From contig DUFD01000045.1 of assembly GCA_011171075.1 (NCBI GenBank), forward strand, positions 68,835-114,812: a DNA stretch of 45,978 bases, written 5' to 3'. The notes beneath the pieces are model-generated. The model had not been told where the DNA came from and made no database searches. It saw only the letters and a program-made list of their open reading frames with translations. Numbering within the stretch: position 1 is the stretch's first letter; every line of letters starts with the position of its first letter. Source of the stretch: Dehalococcoidia bacterium. Lineage in GTDB: Bacteria > Chloroflexota > Dehalococcoidia > Dehalococcoidales > Fen-1064. The translations under genes were made by a program, and so were the position numbers. Shown here piece by piece: positions 35,062 through 44,651 of the stretch.

Positions 35062-36369
35062 TTGAGCGCGGATATAATCAGTCGTTTGAGAGACAGGAGC
35101 AGGCGGAGCTTCTACGGTTGGCGGATAGTAGCGGCTGGTTTCATTATCAATGCCTTCGGTGTCGGCACATTCTTCTATGGATTCAGCACCTTTTTTAACC
35201 CAATGATTGCCGAGTTCGGCTGGTCAAGAACACTGATGTCCGGAGTTTTTTCGCTCTCCCGTCTCGAGGGCGGCATCGAGGGACCGATTGCCGGCTGGCT
35301 AACCGACCGCTTCGGTGCCCGAAAAATGCTTATCTGCGGTGTTATCATAGCCGGTTTCGGCTTCATGCTGCTGAGAACCGTCAACAGCATTGTAAGTCTC
35401 TACCTTATATTTGGCCTCGTTATGTCCATAGGTTTTAACCTGGGTTTCATGCATGCTACCTCGGCAGCAGTCGCCAAATGGTTCGTTAAGAAACGCGGGC
35501 GTGCCCTGTCCTTCCTGATTGTAGGTAACGGTGTTGGCGGAGCGATACTGGTACCGGTAATTGCCTGGCTTATTACACAGTACGACTGGAGGGTTGCCAC
35601 TATCATCCTTGGCATAGCCACACTGGCAATCCCGCTGCCCCTCAGCTTCATCGTAAGGAGCACACCCGAGGAGATGGGCCTACAACCCGACGGAGAAGTC
35701 ATCAAACATAAGGATACTACTACGGAGCTAGACTATAGCCTGGCTTCATCCGCCGATGATGCATTACTGGACGAGGTCAACCTCACCGTGCGAGAGGCAT
35801 TAAAAACACGCGCCTTCTGGGTATACGCTATTTCAATGATATTGCGGGCCTGCATCCTCAGTTCGATTGTGATACACCAGATTCCACATTTAACGGACAT
35901 CGGCATCCCTTATCAGACCGCCTCAAACGTACTGGGACTGATGGTACTGATGAGTATCCCCGGCCGGTTCCTCTTCGGCTGGCTCGGCGACCGCTTCAGT
36001 AAACGATTCCTGTTGTTCTTAAGCTGTATCCTCCAGGGCATCGGCATATTCATCTTTATCAACGCCTCAACCCTGCCATTATTGTACCTCTTTGTTGTTG
36101 TCTACGGTCTGGGATACGGAGGCGCCATCCCCCTGACAGTCGCCCTGAGGGCTGACCTTTTTGGCAGAACAAACTACGCTACTATCGCCGGGATAACCAT
36201 GTCCCTGGCAATGATAGGTACGGTAACAGCTCCCCTCTTTGCCGGTTACCTTTACGACACTACACAGAGCTATAGCCTCGCTTTTTATATCTTCATTGCT
36301 ATGATTGTCCTGTCCGGGTTCTTCTTCCTCATGATACCCCCTACCTCGCAACCCACACGCCAGACTTAG
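35062..36369 (+). CDS. MFS transporter, monocarboxylate/oxalate-formate antiporter type
   Basis: The product has 435 residues from TTG 35062, with twelve hydrophobic segments in two halves joined by a hydrophilic loop (about 200-250). The first-half loop reads GWLTDRFGARKM and its counterpart GWLGDRFSKRF, the classic MFS signature after helix 2 and helix 8. The N-terminus RRSFYGWRIVAAGFIINAFG is common in the monocarboxylate-porter-like group. It probably imports or exports an organic acid. Its place after the acyl-CoA synthetase-like gene suggests transport of a related carboxylate, but that is inference. Confidence 0.87.
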   Translation: MSADIISRLRDRSRRSFYGWRIVAAGFIINAFGVGTFFYGFSTFFNPMIAEFGWSRTLMSGVFSLSRLEGGIEGPIAGWLTDRFGARKMLICGVIIAGFGFMLLRTVNSIVSLYLIFGLVMSIGFNLGFMHATSAAVAKWFVKKRGRALSFLIVGNGVGGAILVPVIAWLITQYDWRVATIILGIATLAIPLPLSFIVRSTPEEMGLQPDGEVIKHKDTTTELDYSLASSADDALLDEVNLTVREALKTRAFWVYAISMILRACILSSIVIHQIPHLTDIGIPYQTASNVLGLMVLMSIPGRFLFGWLGDRFSKRFLLFLSCILQGIGIFIFINASTLPLLYLFVVVYGLGYGGAIPLTVALRADLFGRTNYATIAGITMSLAMIGTVTAPLFAGYLYDTTQSYSLAFYIFIAMIVLSGFFFLMIPPTSQPTRQT

Positions 36370-36546
36370 ACGGCTCGCCACTCGAAGCAGCACACAACCA
36401 CACAGTACCCGTGTCTGCCTGGCACACTCGCATTACCGCTATGGTACATAGGTAAGACTACGTATTTTCCCATGGTACTAATTGCCCATGACCTATGCCT
36501 CATTGTTGAGCAGGCATATGCAAGGTAACATTAAGGTTGAGGGAGT

Positions 36547-38109
36547 ATGTCTAGTAAGATTATGTCTAAACAAGTAGAAGATGTCGAAGTGGCTGCCACA
36601 CTAACCGACAAGCCACACGTTACGCTGCTGCAAAAGCAGTTCCCAACTCCTGAGGCAATAAGACTAATCCCGGAAGCCTTGGCGAGGAAGTATAACGCGA
36701 TTCCGGTGGAGGTTAGAGGTGGTACTCTGCTGATAGCCATCGCCAACCCGGCAGACATATTCGCCCTTGAAGCCCTGGCAGCCAAGAGCCGGATGCGCAT
36801 CGAGCCTCATCGGGCCAGTCGTGACGAAATCCGTGAGGCAATCGACCGTAATTATCAGGCTTACGACGAAATCGAGAAGCAGGTTTCCAGCATCACCTTG
36901 CCTAAGGATGCTGCTGAAGAGCTGGCCAGACAGGACGCAGCGCAGGATGCTCCGGTAGCTCAGGCATTCTCCCTGATTATCGAGGAAGCAGTGAAAGCAC
37001 GGGCTTCGGACGTTCATTTCCAGCCCCAGGAAGACAAGCTACAAATACGCTTCCGCATTGATGGCACACTCCAGAATACGATGTCGCTACCAGCCGCAAT
37101 GTCCATACCGCTTGTCTCGCGAATGAAGATTCTGGCCAACATGAATATCGCCGACCACCACCATACACAGGATGGTCAGTTCTCCTTCAAAATGAAGGGG
37201 CGTAAAGTAGACGTGCGGGTCGGCACGATACCTACCGTATGCGGTGAGATGGCCGTACTACGTCTCCTGGATAAGTCACGTTCAAATCTACAGCTGGCAG
37301 AACTAGGCTTCCTCCCCGACATGCTGAAGAAGTACCAGAAGATGCTGGAGATTCCGTACGGTATGATTCTGGTAAGTGGACCGACTGGTGCCGGGAAGAC
37401 GACCACGCTCTACGCCTCGGTTAATTGCATAAACCATCTGGAGAGGAACGTCATTACCATTGAAGACCCTGTTGAATACCGGTTCAGGAACATCAACCAG
37501 ATACAGGTAAACACCCGCGCCGGGCTCGATTTCTCCACCGGCCTGAGGGCAATACTTCGCCTTGACCCTGATGTCATCCTGGTCGGCGAGATACGGGACG
37601 CTGAAACGGCCAAGATAGCCATCCAGGGAGCACTGACCGGCCACCTGGTGTTGTCCTCAATCCATGCCAATGATGCCTTTACGGTGGTCTCTCGTCTCCT
37701 GGACCTGGGTATTGAACCGTTCCTGGTATCCTCGGCCTTAATTGGTGTAGTCGCGCAGCGGATGGTACGCCGCGTCTGTCCATATTGCACCCATCGCGAG
37801 GACATTCCCTTAATAGAGCGGTTGGCCTATACCAAGGAAACCGGAGAAGAAGAGACCGAATTCTCTGTCGGCAAGGGGTGTCAGGCCTGTGCTGATACCG
37901 GTTATCAGGGCAGGACCGGCATTTTTGAGTTGCTACAAGTCAATGATGAGATAAGAGCCTTGCTAATCAATGGCGCCGATATCGCAGATGTGCGTGCCAA
38001 GTCGATTGAAAGAGGGATGGTACCCCTCATCAAGGACGGCATGCTTAAGGTTAAGGCCGGCATCACAACACCCGCAGAGGTGTTACGCAATACGAACCTC
38101 GGAGATTAA
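36547..38109 (+). CDS. pilB: Type IV pilus assembly ATPase, PilB/GspE family
   Basis: The product has 520 residues. An N-terminal GspE_N (MshE-N-like) domain (25-105) precedes the hexameric ATPase. Walker A is GPTGAGKTT (278-286), followed by the Asp box (ITIEDPVEYRF), Walker B (DPDVILVGEIRD) and His box (GHLVLSSIHANDA). A tetracysteine zinc site is present: CPYC and, further on, CQAC. It powers pilus extension. First gene of pilB-pilC-pilO-like-pilMN-pilT. The start ATG 36547 could be replaced by the ATG five codons later. Confidence 0.95.
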   Translation: MSSKIMSKQVEDVEVAATLTDKPHVTLLQKQFPTPEAIRLIPEALARKYNAIPVEVRGGTLLIAIANPADIFALEALAAKSRMRIEPHRASRDEIREAIDRNYQAYDEIEKQVSSITLPKDAAEELARQDAAQDAPVAQAFSLIIEEAVKARASDVHFQPQEDKLQIRFRIDGTLQNTMSLPAAMSIPLVSRMKILANMNIADHHHTQDGQFSFKMKGRKVDVRVGTIPTVCGEMAVLRLLDKSRSNLQLAELGFLPDMLKKYQKMLEIPYGMILVSGPTGAGKTTTLYASVNCINHLERNVITIEDPVEYRFRNINQIQVNTRAGLDFSTGLRAILRLDPDVILVGEIRDAETAKIAIQGALTGHLVLSSIHANDAFTVVSRLLDLGIEPFLVSSALIGVVAQRMVRRVCPYCTHREDIPLIERLAYTKETGEEETEFSVGKGCQACADTGYQGRTGIFELLQVNDEIRALLINGADIADVRAKSIERGMVPLIKDGMLKVKAGITTPAEVLRNTNLGD

Positions 38110-38165
38110 GTCTGCCATTACTTCGTTAGCTTCCTTACCCGGAGACTAAGAGGAGGGAAGGAACA

Positions 38166-39374
38166 ATAGTATATCGATACGTTGCCTACGATAAGAACGG
38201 AGATGTAACCAGGGGTAGATTGTCGGCTACCAGCGAAGCAGCGGCAGTTGAACTACTCGGTTATTCCGGTTATCAGGTGGTCAACCTCAGCGAAATCAGA
38301 CGCCGCCTTGATGTCAGCTGGCTGACGAGACGTTTCACCCGAATAAAGCCGACCGAGATAATACTCTTTTACCGCCAGCTTGCTCTGCTGCTCAATTCCG
38401 GCATTGACATCGTTAAAGCCCTGGAACTGCTGCAAATCCAGACATCCAGTCGCCGCCTGGCGATGGCACTGGGTGATGTCATAGCTGAGTTACAGGGTGG
38501 CAGCCGTCTGTCAGCGGCCTTGAGCAAACATCCGGAACTGTTCACAAAGACATCTTGCCGGCTGCTTCAGATTGGCGAGGAGAGCGGTAGCTTTGAAACA
38601 ACGCTGAAGCACCTTGCCGACTACCTGGAGAAGGAAGCGGTTGCCGCAAAAGGAATCAAGAACGCCCTGATGTATCCGGCGGTCGCCCTGGTTGTCACTG
38701 TTATTGTCATCGGTATTCTAATTACCTTCGTACTGCCAGCTTTCGGCGAGTTATACAGCAACCTTGGCACCGAGCTACCAATGATGGCCAAGATATTCAT
38801 CGGTGCAGGTGACTTCTTCCGCAGCGCCGCGGTCTACATGCTGCTGATACTTATTATCGCTATCGCCGGCGCTGTCGCCTATATAAGGACTCCGGGTGGA
38901 AGATACTGGCTCAATAATCTAAGCCTCCGACTTCCCCTCATCGGGCGTATAGTCCACCTTAAAGAGCTCGCCCGCTCCTGCCGAAGTATCTCACTTCTAT
39001 TCTACGCCGGTCTGCCGATGCCGGAGATTATTCGTCTGACCTCGCAAGCCAGCAATAATATGGTGATAAACGAGGCCTTCAGCAACGTTGAAGAAGACAT
39101 GCTCAAGGGAGAAGGCCTATCCCATCCCATGGAGAAGAACCCCATCTTCCTGCCATTGATGGTCCAGATGGTCAGGATAGGCGAAGAGACAGGAGAACTG
39201 GATATTAACCTGGAGGCAGTTGCACAGAACTACGAGGTCGAAGCTGAAGATAAGACCCGTTCAGTGATAGGGCTTCTACAGCCTACTCTGACAATTATCA
39301 TTGGTCTAGTTATTGGCTTAATTGCCCTGTCGCTGACATCAGCCATGTACTCTGTATACGGACAGGGGATTTAG
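38166..39374 (+). CDS. pilC: Type IV pilus inner-membrane platform protein, PilC/GspF family, apparent ATA start
   Basis: The first standard start codon in frame is TTG 38220, but coding sequence begins earlier: the codons from 38166 read (ATA)VYRYVAYDKNGDVTRG, the exact expected N-terminus of PilC/GspF proteins. AGGAGG lies at 38151-38156, nine bases before the ATA. I therefore place the start at ATA 38166 (402 residues). Two GspF domains follow, the first with FYRQLALLLNSGIDIVKALE and QIGEESGSFETTL, the second with VQMVRIGEETGELD, plus three transmembrane helices (about 185-205, 230-250, 370-395). It is the membrane platform on which PilB and PilT act. Confidence 0.88.
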   Translation: MVYRYVAYDKNGDVTRGRLSATSEAAAVELLGYSGYQVVNLSEIRRRLDVSWLTRRFTRIKPTEIILFYRQLALLLNSGIDIVKALELLQIQTSSRRLAMALGDVIAELQGGSRLSAALSKHPELFTKTSCRLLQIGEESGSFETTLKHLADYLEKEAVAAKGIKNALMYPAVALVVTVIVIGILITFVLPAFGELYSNLGTELPMMAKIFIGAGDFFRSAAVYMLLILIIAIAGAVAYIRTPGGRYWLNNLSLRLPLIGRIVHLKELARSCRSISLLFYAGLPMPEIIRLTSQASNNMVINEAFSNVEEDMLKGEGLSHPMEKNPIFLPLMVQMVRIGEETGELDINLEAVAQNYEVEAEDKTRSVIGLLQPTLTIIIGLVIGLIALSLTSAMYSVYGQGI

Positions 39375-39402
39375 TGGTTATACGTGATCTGGGATAAAAA
39401 GT

Positions 39403-40020
39403 ATGGTCCCGTTCGGGGCAGATGCAGAATTATCCGACAGGAGGGCAACCTTGCATCTGAATAGAAATCTGAATAGAAAATGGGTAATCTACGGTTCGAT
39501 AATCGCACTCGTAGCTGCTCTTACAACCATGGGAATAATCCAGGTTCAGCAAATGAAAGAGAGAAGCAACCTGAACGACGACATTGAAGTGGCGGAGCAA
39601 CTCCTGAGCGTATTGAATGCGAAGTATGCATCCTCCTGGCAGAATGGAACTGACACACAGCTAGATGGAACTCGGGCCAGTTTCGATACTGCCAGAGCGG
39701 AACTTGCACAACCAATCGACAGTATTCTTGCCAACGATTCCCTATTCAAGATTGCTGCGTCCAGTTCCGTGACACTCACAGCAATGATGGTATCACCCTT
39801 ATATGAGGACATGCTGGCAGAGCTGCCCTGCTCCTACCTGCCACTCAGCGTCACTGCAGAAGGAGACTTAACAGCGCTACTCGATTTCATCAGGCGCCTC
39901 AATACAGACCTCACAAACGGACTTGTCAGATTAGTTACACTAAGCATCCCCGAGGTGTCTGATGAAAGTGAACCATCAGCAGATATTGAACTAATTATTT
40001 ACACCTACAAGGGTGAATAG
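39403..40020 (+). CDS. PilO/GspM-like pilus alignment protein
   Basis: The product has 205 residues: a short basic cytoplasmic part, one transmembrane helix (about 27-47), a coiled-coil stretch (QQMKERSNLNDDIEVAEQLLS) and a C-terminal alpha/beta domain with LSVTAEGDLTALLDFIRRLNT, the strand-helix pattern of PilO. PilO links the inner-membrane PilM-PilN assembly to the outer parts of the pilus machine. It lies before the PilM-PilN fusion, the reverse of the usual pilM-N-O order. Sequence identity to PilO is low, so the assignment rests on topology and place. Confidence 0.7.
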   Translation: MVPFGADAELSDRRATLHLNRNLNRKWVIYGSIIALVAALTTMGIIQVQQMKERSNLNDDIEVAEQLLSVLNAKYASSWQNGTDTQLDGTRASFDTARAELAQPIDSILANDSLFKIAASSSVTLTAMMVSPLYEDMLAELPCSYLPLSVTAEGDLTALLDFIRRLNTDLTNGLVRLVTLSIPEVSDESEPSADIELIIYTYKGE

Positions 40021-40022
40021 CC

Positions 40023-41462
40023 ATGTCTAAAAAAGTAGTCACAGTCTATATCGACGATACAAGCATCCGGCTCCTCGTGACTGATGGTAAGAGCATCATT
40101 GAACGAGCTCACTCACCGCTGGAAACAGGACTGGTCGATGGTGGTATCGTCGTCAATGAAGAAGAAGTCGCCGCCAGGATACTCCAGCTTCTTGATGACC
40201 GTAAAATACGCACCAAAAAAGTTATTGTCGGCCTCAGCGGAGCACACTCGCTTACTCTAGTGCTCCATCTCCCGCAGTTATCACCCAATTTACTGGCTGA
40301 AGCGGTAATGCGGGAAGCGGCGAGGGTACTTCCGGTACCGCTCGAGCAGCTCTACCTCACCTGGCAGACCATACCTGCTGCCGAAAGACGGATACGGGTA
40401 TTCGCAATTGCCATACCACGGAATGCGGCGGATGCCCTGCTGAAGACTTTCCAGAGAGCAGGACTTACCCCGTATATGATGGATATAAAACCCCTCGCTC
40501 TGGCCAGAATGGTTAATGAACCTACGGCCATCATCCTTGACGTTCAGCCTACCGAATACGATATTGTTATCATCGGGGAAGGGGTCCCTCAGCCTATTCG
40601 TACCATCCCTATCCCTCCAGAGGAAAGGCTGTCCTGGAACGGTAAGCTGCCCATGATAACCGATGACCTTACCAGGACGATAGAGTTCTACGATTCCAAA
40701 AACCCGGAGAGCCCTCTCGTCCCCAGTGTCCCGATATATGTCTCTGGCGAGCTTGCTGACGAACCAGAAATATGCCAATCGTTATCTGATCGACTGGGAC
40801 GTCCGGTGATGCGGCTGTCACTGCCGGTAAGCTACCCACTTGGGTCGTACCCCAGTCGCTACACTGTTAACCTTGGGCTGGCTCTCAAGCGACTTTCATC
40901 CAAGAGTAATGCGGCATCACTGGTGGCAGGCATGGATGCCCTGCCCTCCGCCTACCAATCGAAATCGTTTTCCTTTACCAGGGTACTTGCCATGACTGGT
41001 GCCGTAATTGCCGTTGCCCTGGTCATTTCCCAGATAACGATGATACGTATTAACGCTTCTAATATTGACACAATGAACGACGACCTGGAAACCATCAGCA
41101 GACGCGTGGAGTTGAGGCAGCTTCAGGAACTGGAAGCGGAACAAGCTCTCTCACTGGCAATGGTATCGCAGGATACCTTTACCGCGGCCTTACAGACCCT
41201 GTACAATCAGCGTGATGAGTTTAATCTTGGCTTAGAAATAGTAACATCTTACCTGCCCGCCGATGTAATACTCTCCAGCATCACCCATGACGGTGGCAGA
41301 CTGGATATCGAGGTCCAATCCGCCAGCGAAGTCGAAGTCCTTCAGTATGCCCGGGAACTTGAAGCCAATGGCACATTTTCAGCAGTTAATGTACTCAATA
41401 TGAGGAGAACATATGAGGGAGAAATGGTCTTCTACCTGACATTGGAAATGGAGGCGGAATAA
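40023..41462 (+). CDS. PilM-PilN fusion protein
   Basis: The product has 479 residues, 2 bases after the PilO-like gene. Residues 1-300 are an actin-like PilM fold (VVTVYIDDTSIRLLVTDG opening, KKVIVGLSG, IILDVQPTEYDIVIIGEG). A transmembrane helix at about 322-342 is followed by a coiled coil (NIDTMNDDLETISRRVELRQLQ) and a PilN-like ferredoxin-fold domain (SITHDGGRLDIEVQSASEVEVLQYARELE). PilM normally binds the short cytoplasmic tail of PilN; here both are one chain, as in GspL of type II secretion. Confidence 0.85.
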   Translation: MSKKVVTVYIDDTSIRLLVTDGKSIIERAHSPLETGLVDGGIVVNEEEVAARILQLLDDRKIRTKKVIVGLSGAHSLTLVLHLPQLSPNLLAEAVMREAARVLPVPLEQLYLTWQTIPAAERRIRVFAIAIPRNAADALLKTFQRAGLTPYMMDIKPLALARMVNEPTAIILDVQPTEYDIVIIGEGVPQPIRTIPIPPEERLSWNGKLPMITDDLTRTIEFYDSKNPESPLVPSVPIYVSGELADEPEICQSLSDRLGRPVMRLSLPVSYPLGSYPSRYTVNLGLALKRLSSKSNAASLVAGMDALPSAYQSKSFSFTRVLAMTGAVIAVALVISQITMIRINASNIDTMNDDLETISRRVELRQLQELEAEQALSLAMVSQDTFTAALQTLYNQRDEFNLGLEIVTSYLPADVILSSITHDGGRLDIEVQSASEVEVLQYARELEANGTFSAVNVLNMRRTYEGEMVFYLTLEMEAE

Positions 41463-41464
41463 AT

Positions 41465-42655
41465 ATGGACATCATATCATTGCTTCGTACAGCTAAATCA
41501 CAATCGGCCTCCGATTTACACATGGTCGTCTCTAACCCGCCGATAATGCGTATCCACGGACTGCTTCATCCCGTACCCGGGACACAGCCACTTACGGCCG
41601 ACGAGATTGACGAGGCCTTCAACTGGCTGACCCAGGAACAGGAAAGAGAGAATTTTTATAAGCAAAAAGAGTTGGATTTCGGTTGTACAATTCCTGATAT
41701 CGGCAGATTAAGATGTAACGCATCCAAGCAACAGGGAACAACTGCTCTCGCCATCCGACTATTACCACAGAGTATCCCTGACATCAACGCTCTTATGTTG
41801 CCTGAGGTATGCCGCGACCTGGCCCGCCGACCCCGAGGCATGCTTATCGTCAGTGGTCCTACCGGTAGCGGAAAATCAACGACCCTAGCGGCGATGATAA
41901 ACTACCTAAACAAACATGAAAAACGCCGGATTGTCACCATTGAAGACCCGGTGGAGTACATATACCCCAACCTCAAGTGTACTATAAGCCAGCGCGAGCT
42001 CGGTACTGACACACGGTCCTTCGCCGATGCGCTTAAACACGTACTGAGACAAGATCCTGACGTTATCCTGGTAGGTGAGATGAGAGATGCCGATACGGCC
42101 GCAGCCGCACTGTCTATCGCTGAGACAGGGCATTTAATACTCACCACTGGCCATGCCCCAAGTGCTTCGCAGGCAATAGAACGAGTTATCGACCTGTTTC
42201 CTCCTCACGAACGCCATCTCGCCCAGTCAAGACTGGCATCCCTGCTCATCGGCGTGCTCTGTCAGAGCCTTATTCCAAAGACTGATGGCAAAGGACGCGT
42301 ACCGGCAGTAGAGATAATGCTGGCCAGCTCAGCCGTGAGGAACCTAATCAGGGACGGGAAGATTTATCAGTTGCCAAACTTAATACAAACGCACAGTCGT
42401 GAAGGTATGCAACTCCTCGACAAGGCACTCATCGACCTCTTCCATGATAAACTTATCTCCCGTGAAAGCGTATTTGATTTCTGTAACGACCGTGAACAGG
42501 TGGAGAGGTATATTGCCAGTGATGGTGAACAACTAGATAAACCGACCGACGAAGATAATGAAGTCTTTATCCCAGCCTCAGCCCGTTCCTGGAGCCCGTC
42601 AACTACCCCCGAAAAGCAGCAACCAGCTACTCCAGCGCCGTTAAAGAGCGGTTAA
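41465..42655 (+). CDS. pilT: Type IV pilus retraction ATPase
   Basis: The product has 396 residues. N-terminal PAS-like domain (SASDLHMVVSNPPIMRIHG), Walker A GPTGSGKST (131-139), Asp box TIEDPVEY, Walker B DPDVILVGEMRD and His box ETGHLILTTGHA. The C-terminal AIRNLIR-like helix is present as AVRNLIRDGK. A Pro/Thr-rich tail of about 40 residues is added. It drives pilus retraction, hence twitching or DNA uptake. The gene is the last of the pilus operon and is followed by a strong terminator. Confidence 0.94.
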   Translation: MDIISLLRTAKSQSASDLHMVVSNPPIMRIHGLLHPVPGTQPLTADEIDEAFNWLTQEQERENFYKQKELDFGCTIPDIGRLRCNASKQQGTTALAIRLLPQSIPDINALMLPEVCRDLARRPRGMLIVSGPTGSGKSTTLAAMINYLNKHEKRRIVTIEDPVEYIYPNLKCTISQRELGTDTRSFADALKHVLRQDPDVILVGEMRDADTAAAALSIAETGHLILTTGHAPSASQAIERVIDLFPPHERHLAQSRLASLLIGVLCQSLIPKTDGKGRVPAVEIMLASSAVRNLIRDGKIYQLPNLIQTHSREGMQLLDKALIDLFHDKLISRESVFDFCNDREQVERYIASDGEQLDKPTDEDNEVFIPASARSWSPSTTPEKQQPATPAPLKSG

Positions 42656-42678
42656 AAAATACAGGTAAACCGATAGAA

Positions 42679-42719
42679 GAAGCCTGCAACCTTACACAGG
42701 TTGCAGGCTTCTTTTTTTT
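42679..42719 (+). terminator. Strong intrinsic terminator of the pilus operon
   Basis: A perfect 13-base stem (GAAGCCTGCAACC and GGTTGCAGGCTTC) with a 7-base loop is followed by eight Ts. It begins 23 bases after the pilT stop. Confidence 0.93.
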
Positions 42720-42756
42720 GGGGAGTACTTTAGTGTGCCAGACCGGCTGAAGTCAG

Positions 42757-43146
42757 CTACGGTGTGTTCTGGGTAACAGCTCCATAGACATCATCAAAGT
42801 CATAGGTGCAGCCCGATTTAACAGTACCGTCAGCGTTAAGCCCAGCCATGTAGCTGCTCAGCAACTTTGCCCCGCTATCTGCGGTTACCGTATCCATGTC
42901 ACTAACGCCCGTCAGAAGTGGTGTATCCAGTTCACCGGCAGAGCTATCAGCAAGCATGGCCATTACTGCTGTCTGGACATTGTGCAATTCCGTTTCGTAA
43001 GATTCGGTCTTACCCTTACCGATGAAATTACCAACATTAGGAATGGCCACAGCTGCCAGTGCGCCGAGGATGGCAACTACTACCAGCAGCTCAATCAGGG
43101 TAAAACCTTTCTCTCCGAAGCGGAACCCCCTAAGAATCCGCTTCAT
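42757..43146 (-). CDS. Type IV pilin (major pilin-like prepilin)
   Basis: The best start is ATG 43146, behind GGAGG, giving 129 residues. The class III leader MKRILRGFRFGEKG is cut by prepilin peptidase before FTLIELLVVVAILGALAAVAIPN, a textbook N-methylated helix with Glu at +5. The C-terminal half is a small globular domain with a single Cys (SGCTYDFDD). It lies next to the pilus operon but on the opposite strand, converging with pilT, so it is controlled separately. No prepilin peptidase gene (pilD) is in the window. Confidence 0.93.
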   Translation of the reverse strand: MKRILRGFRFGEKGFTLIELLVVVAILGALAAVAIPNVGNFIGKGKTESYETELHNVQTAVMAMLADSSAGELDTPLLTGVSDMDTVTADSGAKLLSSYMAGLNADGTVKSGCTYDFDDVYGAVTQNTP

Positions 43147-43475
43147 CACCCAATACCTCCTTGTGTTTAAGTACTCCTCCCTCATATCCAGCCTATCACA
43201 ACCATGTATTAGTTCAATGGCCCATAGGTCATACCATGCTATGAGAGAAAAGTCACCCGTATTTTTTGGGTGACTAAAGTAATACCTACTTCTACATCCG
43301 GACGGAGGAGCCGCTAACTAGTACTTTAGTACTCACTACTTTCGGTCAACACGCTCCAACAGCCCTTGACAAGTCCCAGATTCAGGCCTAATTTGTAATT
43401 AGGAGTACACGATACGGTAACCCGCAGTAACCTCTTTTCATCGTGCTTGCTTCCATATACGTATGTGGAGAACTT
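43147..43475. other. Divergent promoter region between pilin and GGDEF genes, with palindromes
   Basis: This region should hold promoters for the pilin (minus) and the diguanylate cyclase (plus). TTTAAGTACT occurs at 43166-43175 and AGTACTTTAGTACT at 43320-43333. A 17-base palindrome, CCTAATT-TGT-AATTAGG, lies at 43387-43403. TTGACA (43366-43371) with TAATTT (43389-43394) at 17 bases is a plausible plus-strand promoter whose -10 box lies inside that palindrome. Confidence 0.5.
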
Positions 43476-44531
43476 ATGAATAGCCAAAAAGAGCTATCGA
43501 TAATCAGTAACGTCAGTGCAATTATCATATCCAGCCTAGATATCCAACGGATGCTGCATAACCTGGTCGACGAGCTGAAGAAAGCAGCAGATATTGACTG
43601 GGCAGCCATTACACGAGTAGAAGGAAATAACATCCATTATCTGGCTGTATTAGCGAATACTAATTCGACTCACAAGGTAGACGAACAGCTACCGGTTAAG
43701 GGCACCGCTTATGAATGGCTGGTTGCTCAAAGGACATCCATCGTTGAGCCAGACCTCACTCAAGAGAGTCAATTTGTTGATGATAGACGTTATATCAGGC
43801 AGGGAATCCGCTCCATAGCCCACTTTGCTCTGCAGAGGGGAAACAAGTTCATCGGATGTATCACCTTGGCCAGTCGTAAACCGAACGCGTACAGTCCCGA
43901 GTTCACCGGTATTATTGAGCGACTCACCCCCTTGATAGCTGCCCAGGTTGAGAATATCTATCTCTATAATGAGGCAGTAGAAATGGCGCGGGTCGATGAG
44001 TTGACCGGCCTACATAACCGACGGGCACTAAACGAGATGATAACCAGCGAAATCAAACGTTGCTCCCGCTACGGAGGCGTATTCTCACTGATAATCCTGG
44101 ATATAGACACCCTCAAACCTGTTAACGACACCTACGGACATCTCGTTGGTGATGAATACATCAGGCAGGTTGGCAGCATTATCCAGAAAGCGGTCAGGAG
44201 CACCGACCGGGCTTTTCGCCATGGTGGAGACGAGTTTTCTATCCTGCTGCCACAGACCACAATTGATGATGCCACCAGGGTCGCGGAACGGGTGCGTCAG
44301 CGGATAGCCTCCGCCACCAGCGAGACAGGCGTGTCGATTACCTGCAGCCTGGGCGTGGCCAGCTGGCCCAACTGCGGACCTGAAGTCAACGACCTCATCA
44401 ACGCAGCGGATACGGCACTTTATCAGGCCAAACGAAATGGCCGTAACCAGAGTAATAATACCGCCACCAGTCTCAAAAATAGTCGTAAAAAAAGGGAGCC
44501 CAGCATCGCAATACCACCATCGACCAGGTAA
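43476..44531 (+). CDS. GAF-GGDEF diguanylate cyclase
   Basis: The preferred start is ATG 43476 with TGGAG upstream (351 residues); an in-frame GTG at 43443 has no ribosome binding site. The N-terminal GAF sensor domain spans about 10-165 and the GGDEF domain about 175-335, with VDELTGLHNRR at its start and HGGDEFSILLP as the intact active site. The inhibitory RxxD site pattern is not evident just before it. It makes cyclic di-GMP, which commonly controls type IV pili. Its place beside the pilin gene fits such a link. The Ser/Arg/Lys-rich tail is probably disordered. Confidence 0.92.
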   Translation: MNSQKELSIISNVSAIIISSLDIQRMLHNLVDELKKAADIDWAAITRVEGNNIHYLAVLANTNSTHKVDEQLPVKGTAYEWLVAQRTSIVEPDLTQESQFVDDRRYIRQGIRSIAHFALQRGNKFIGCITLASRKPNAYSPEFTGIIERLTPLIAAQVENIYLYNEAVEMARVDELTGLHNRRALNEMITSEIKRCSRYGGVFSLIILDIDTLKPVNDTYGHLVGDEYIRQVGSIIQKAVRSTDRAFRHGGDEFSILLPQTTIDDATRVAERVRQRIASATSETGVSITCSLGVASWPNCGPEVNDLINAADTALYQAKRNGRNQSNNTATSLKNSRKKREPSIAIPPSTR

Positions 44532-44651
44532 ACGTTGCGTTTTTATGAAATATAGTTCAAACTAGAGGAAATACATACTACGCAGTCGATAATGATAAAT
44601 ACTCAAGGGCTATTTTACTTATAACTGAGCCTATGATAAGGAGCAACAGAC

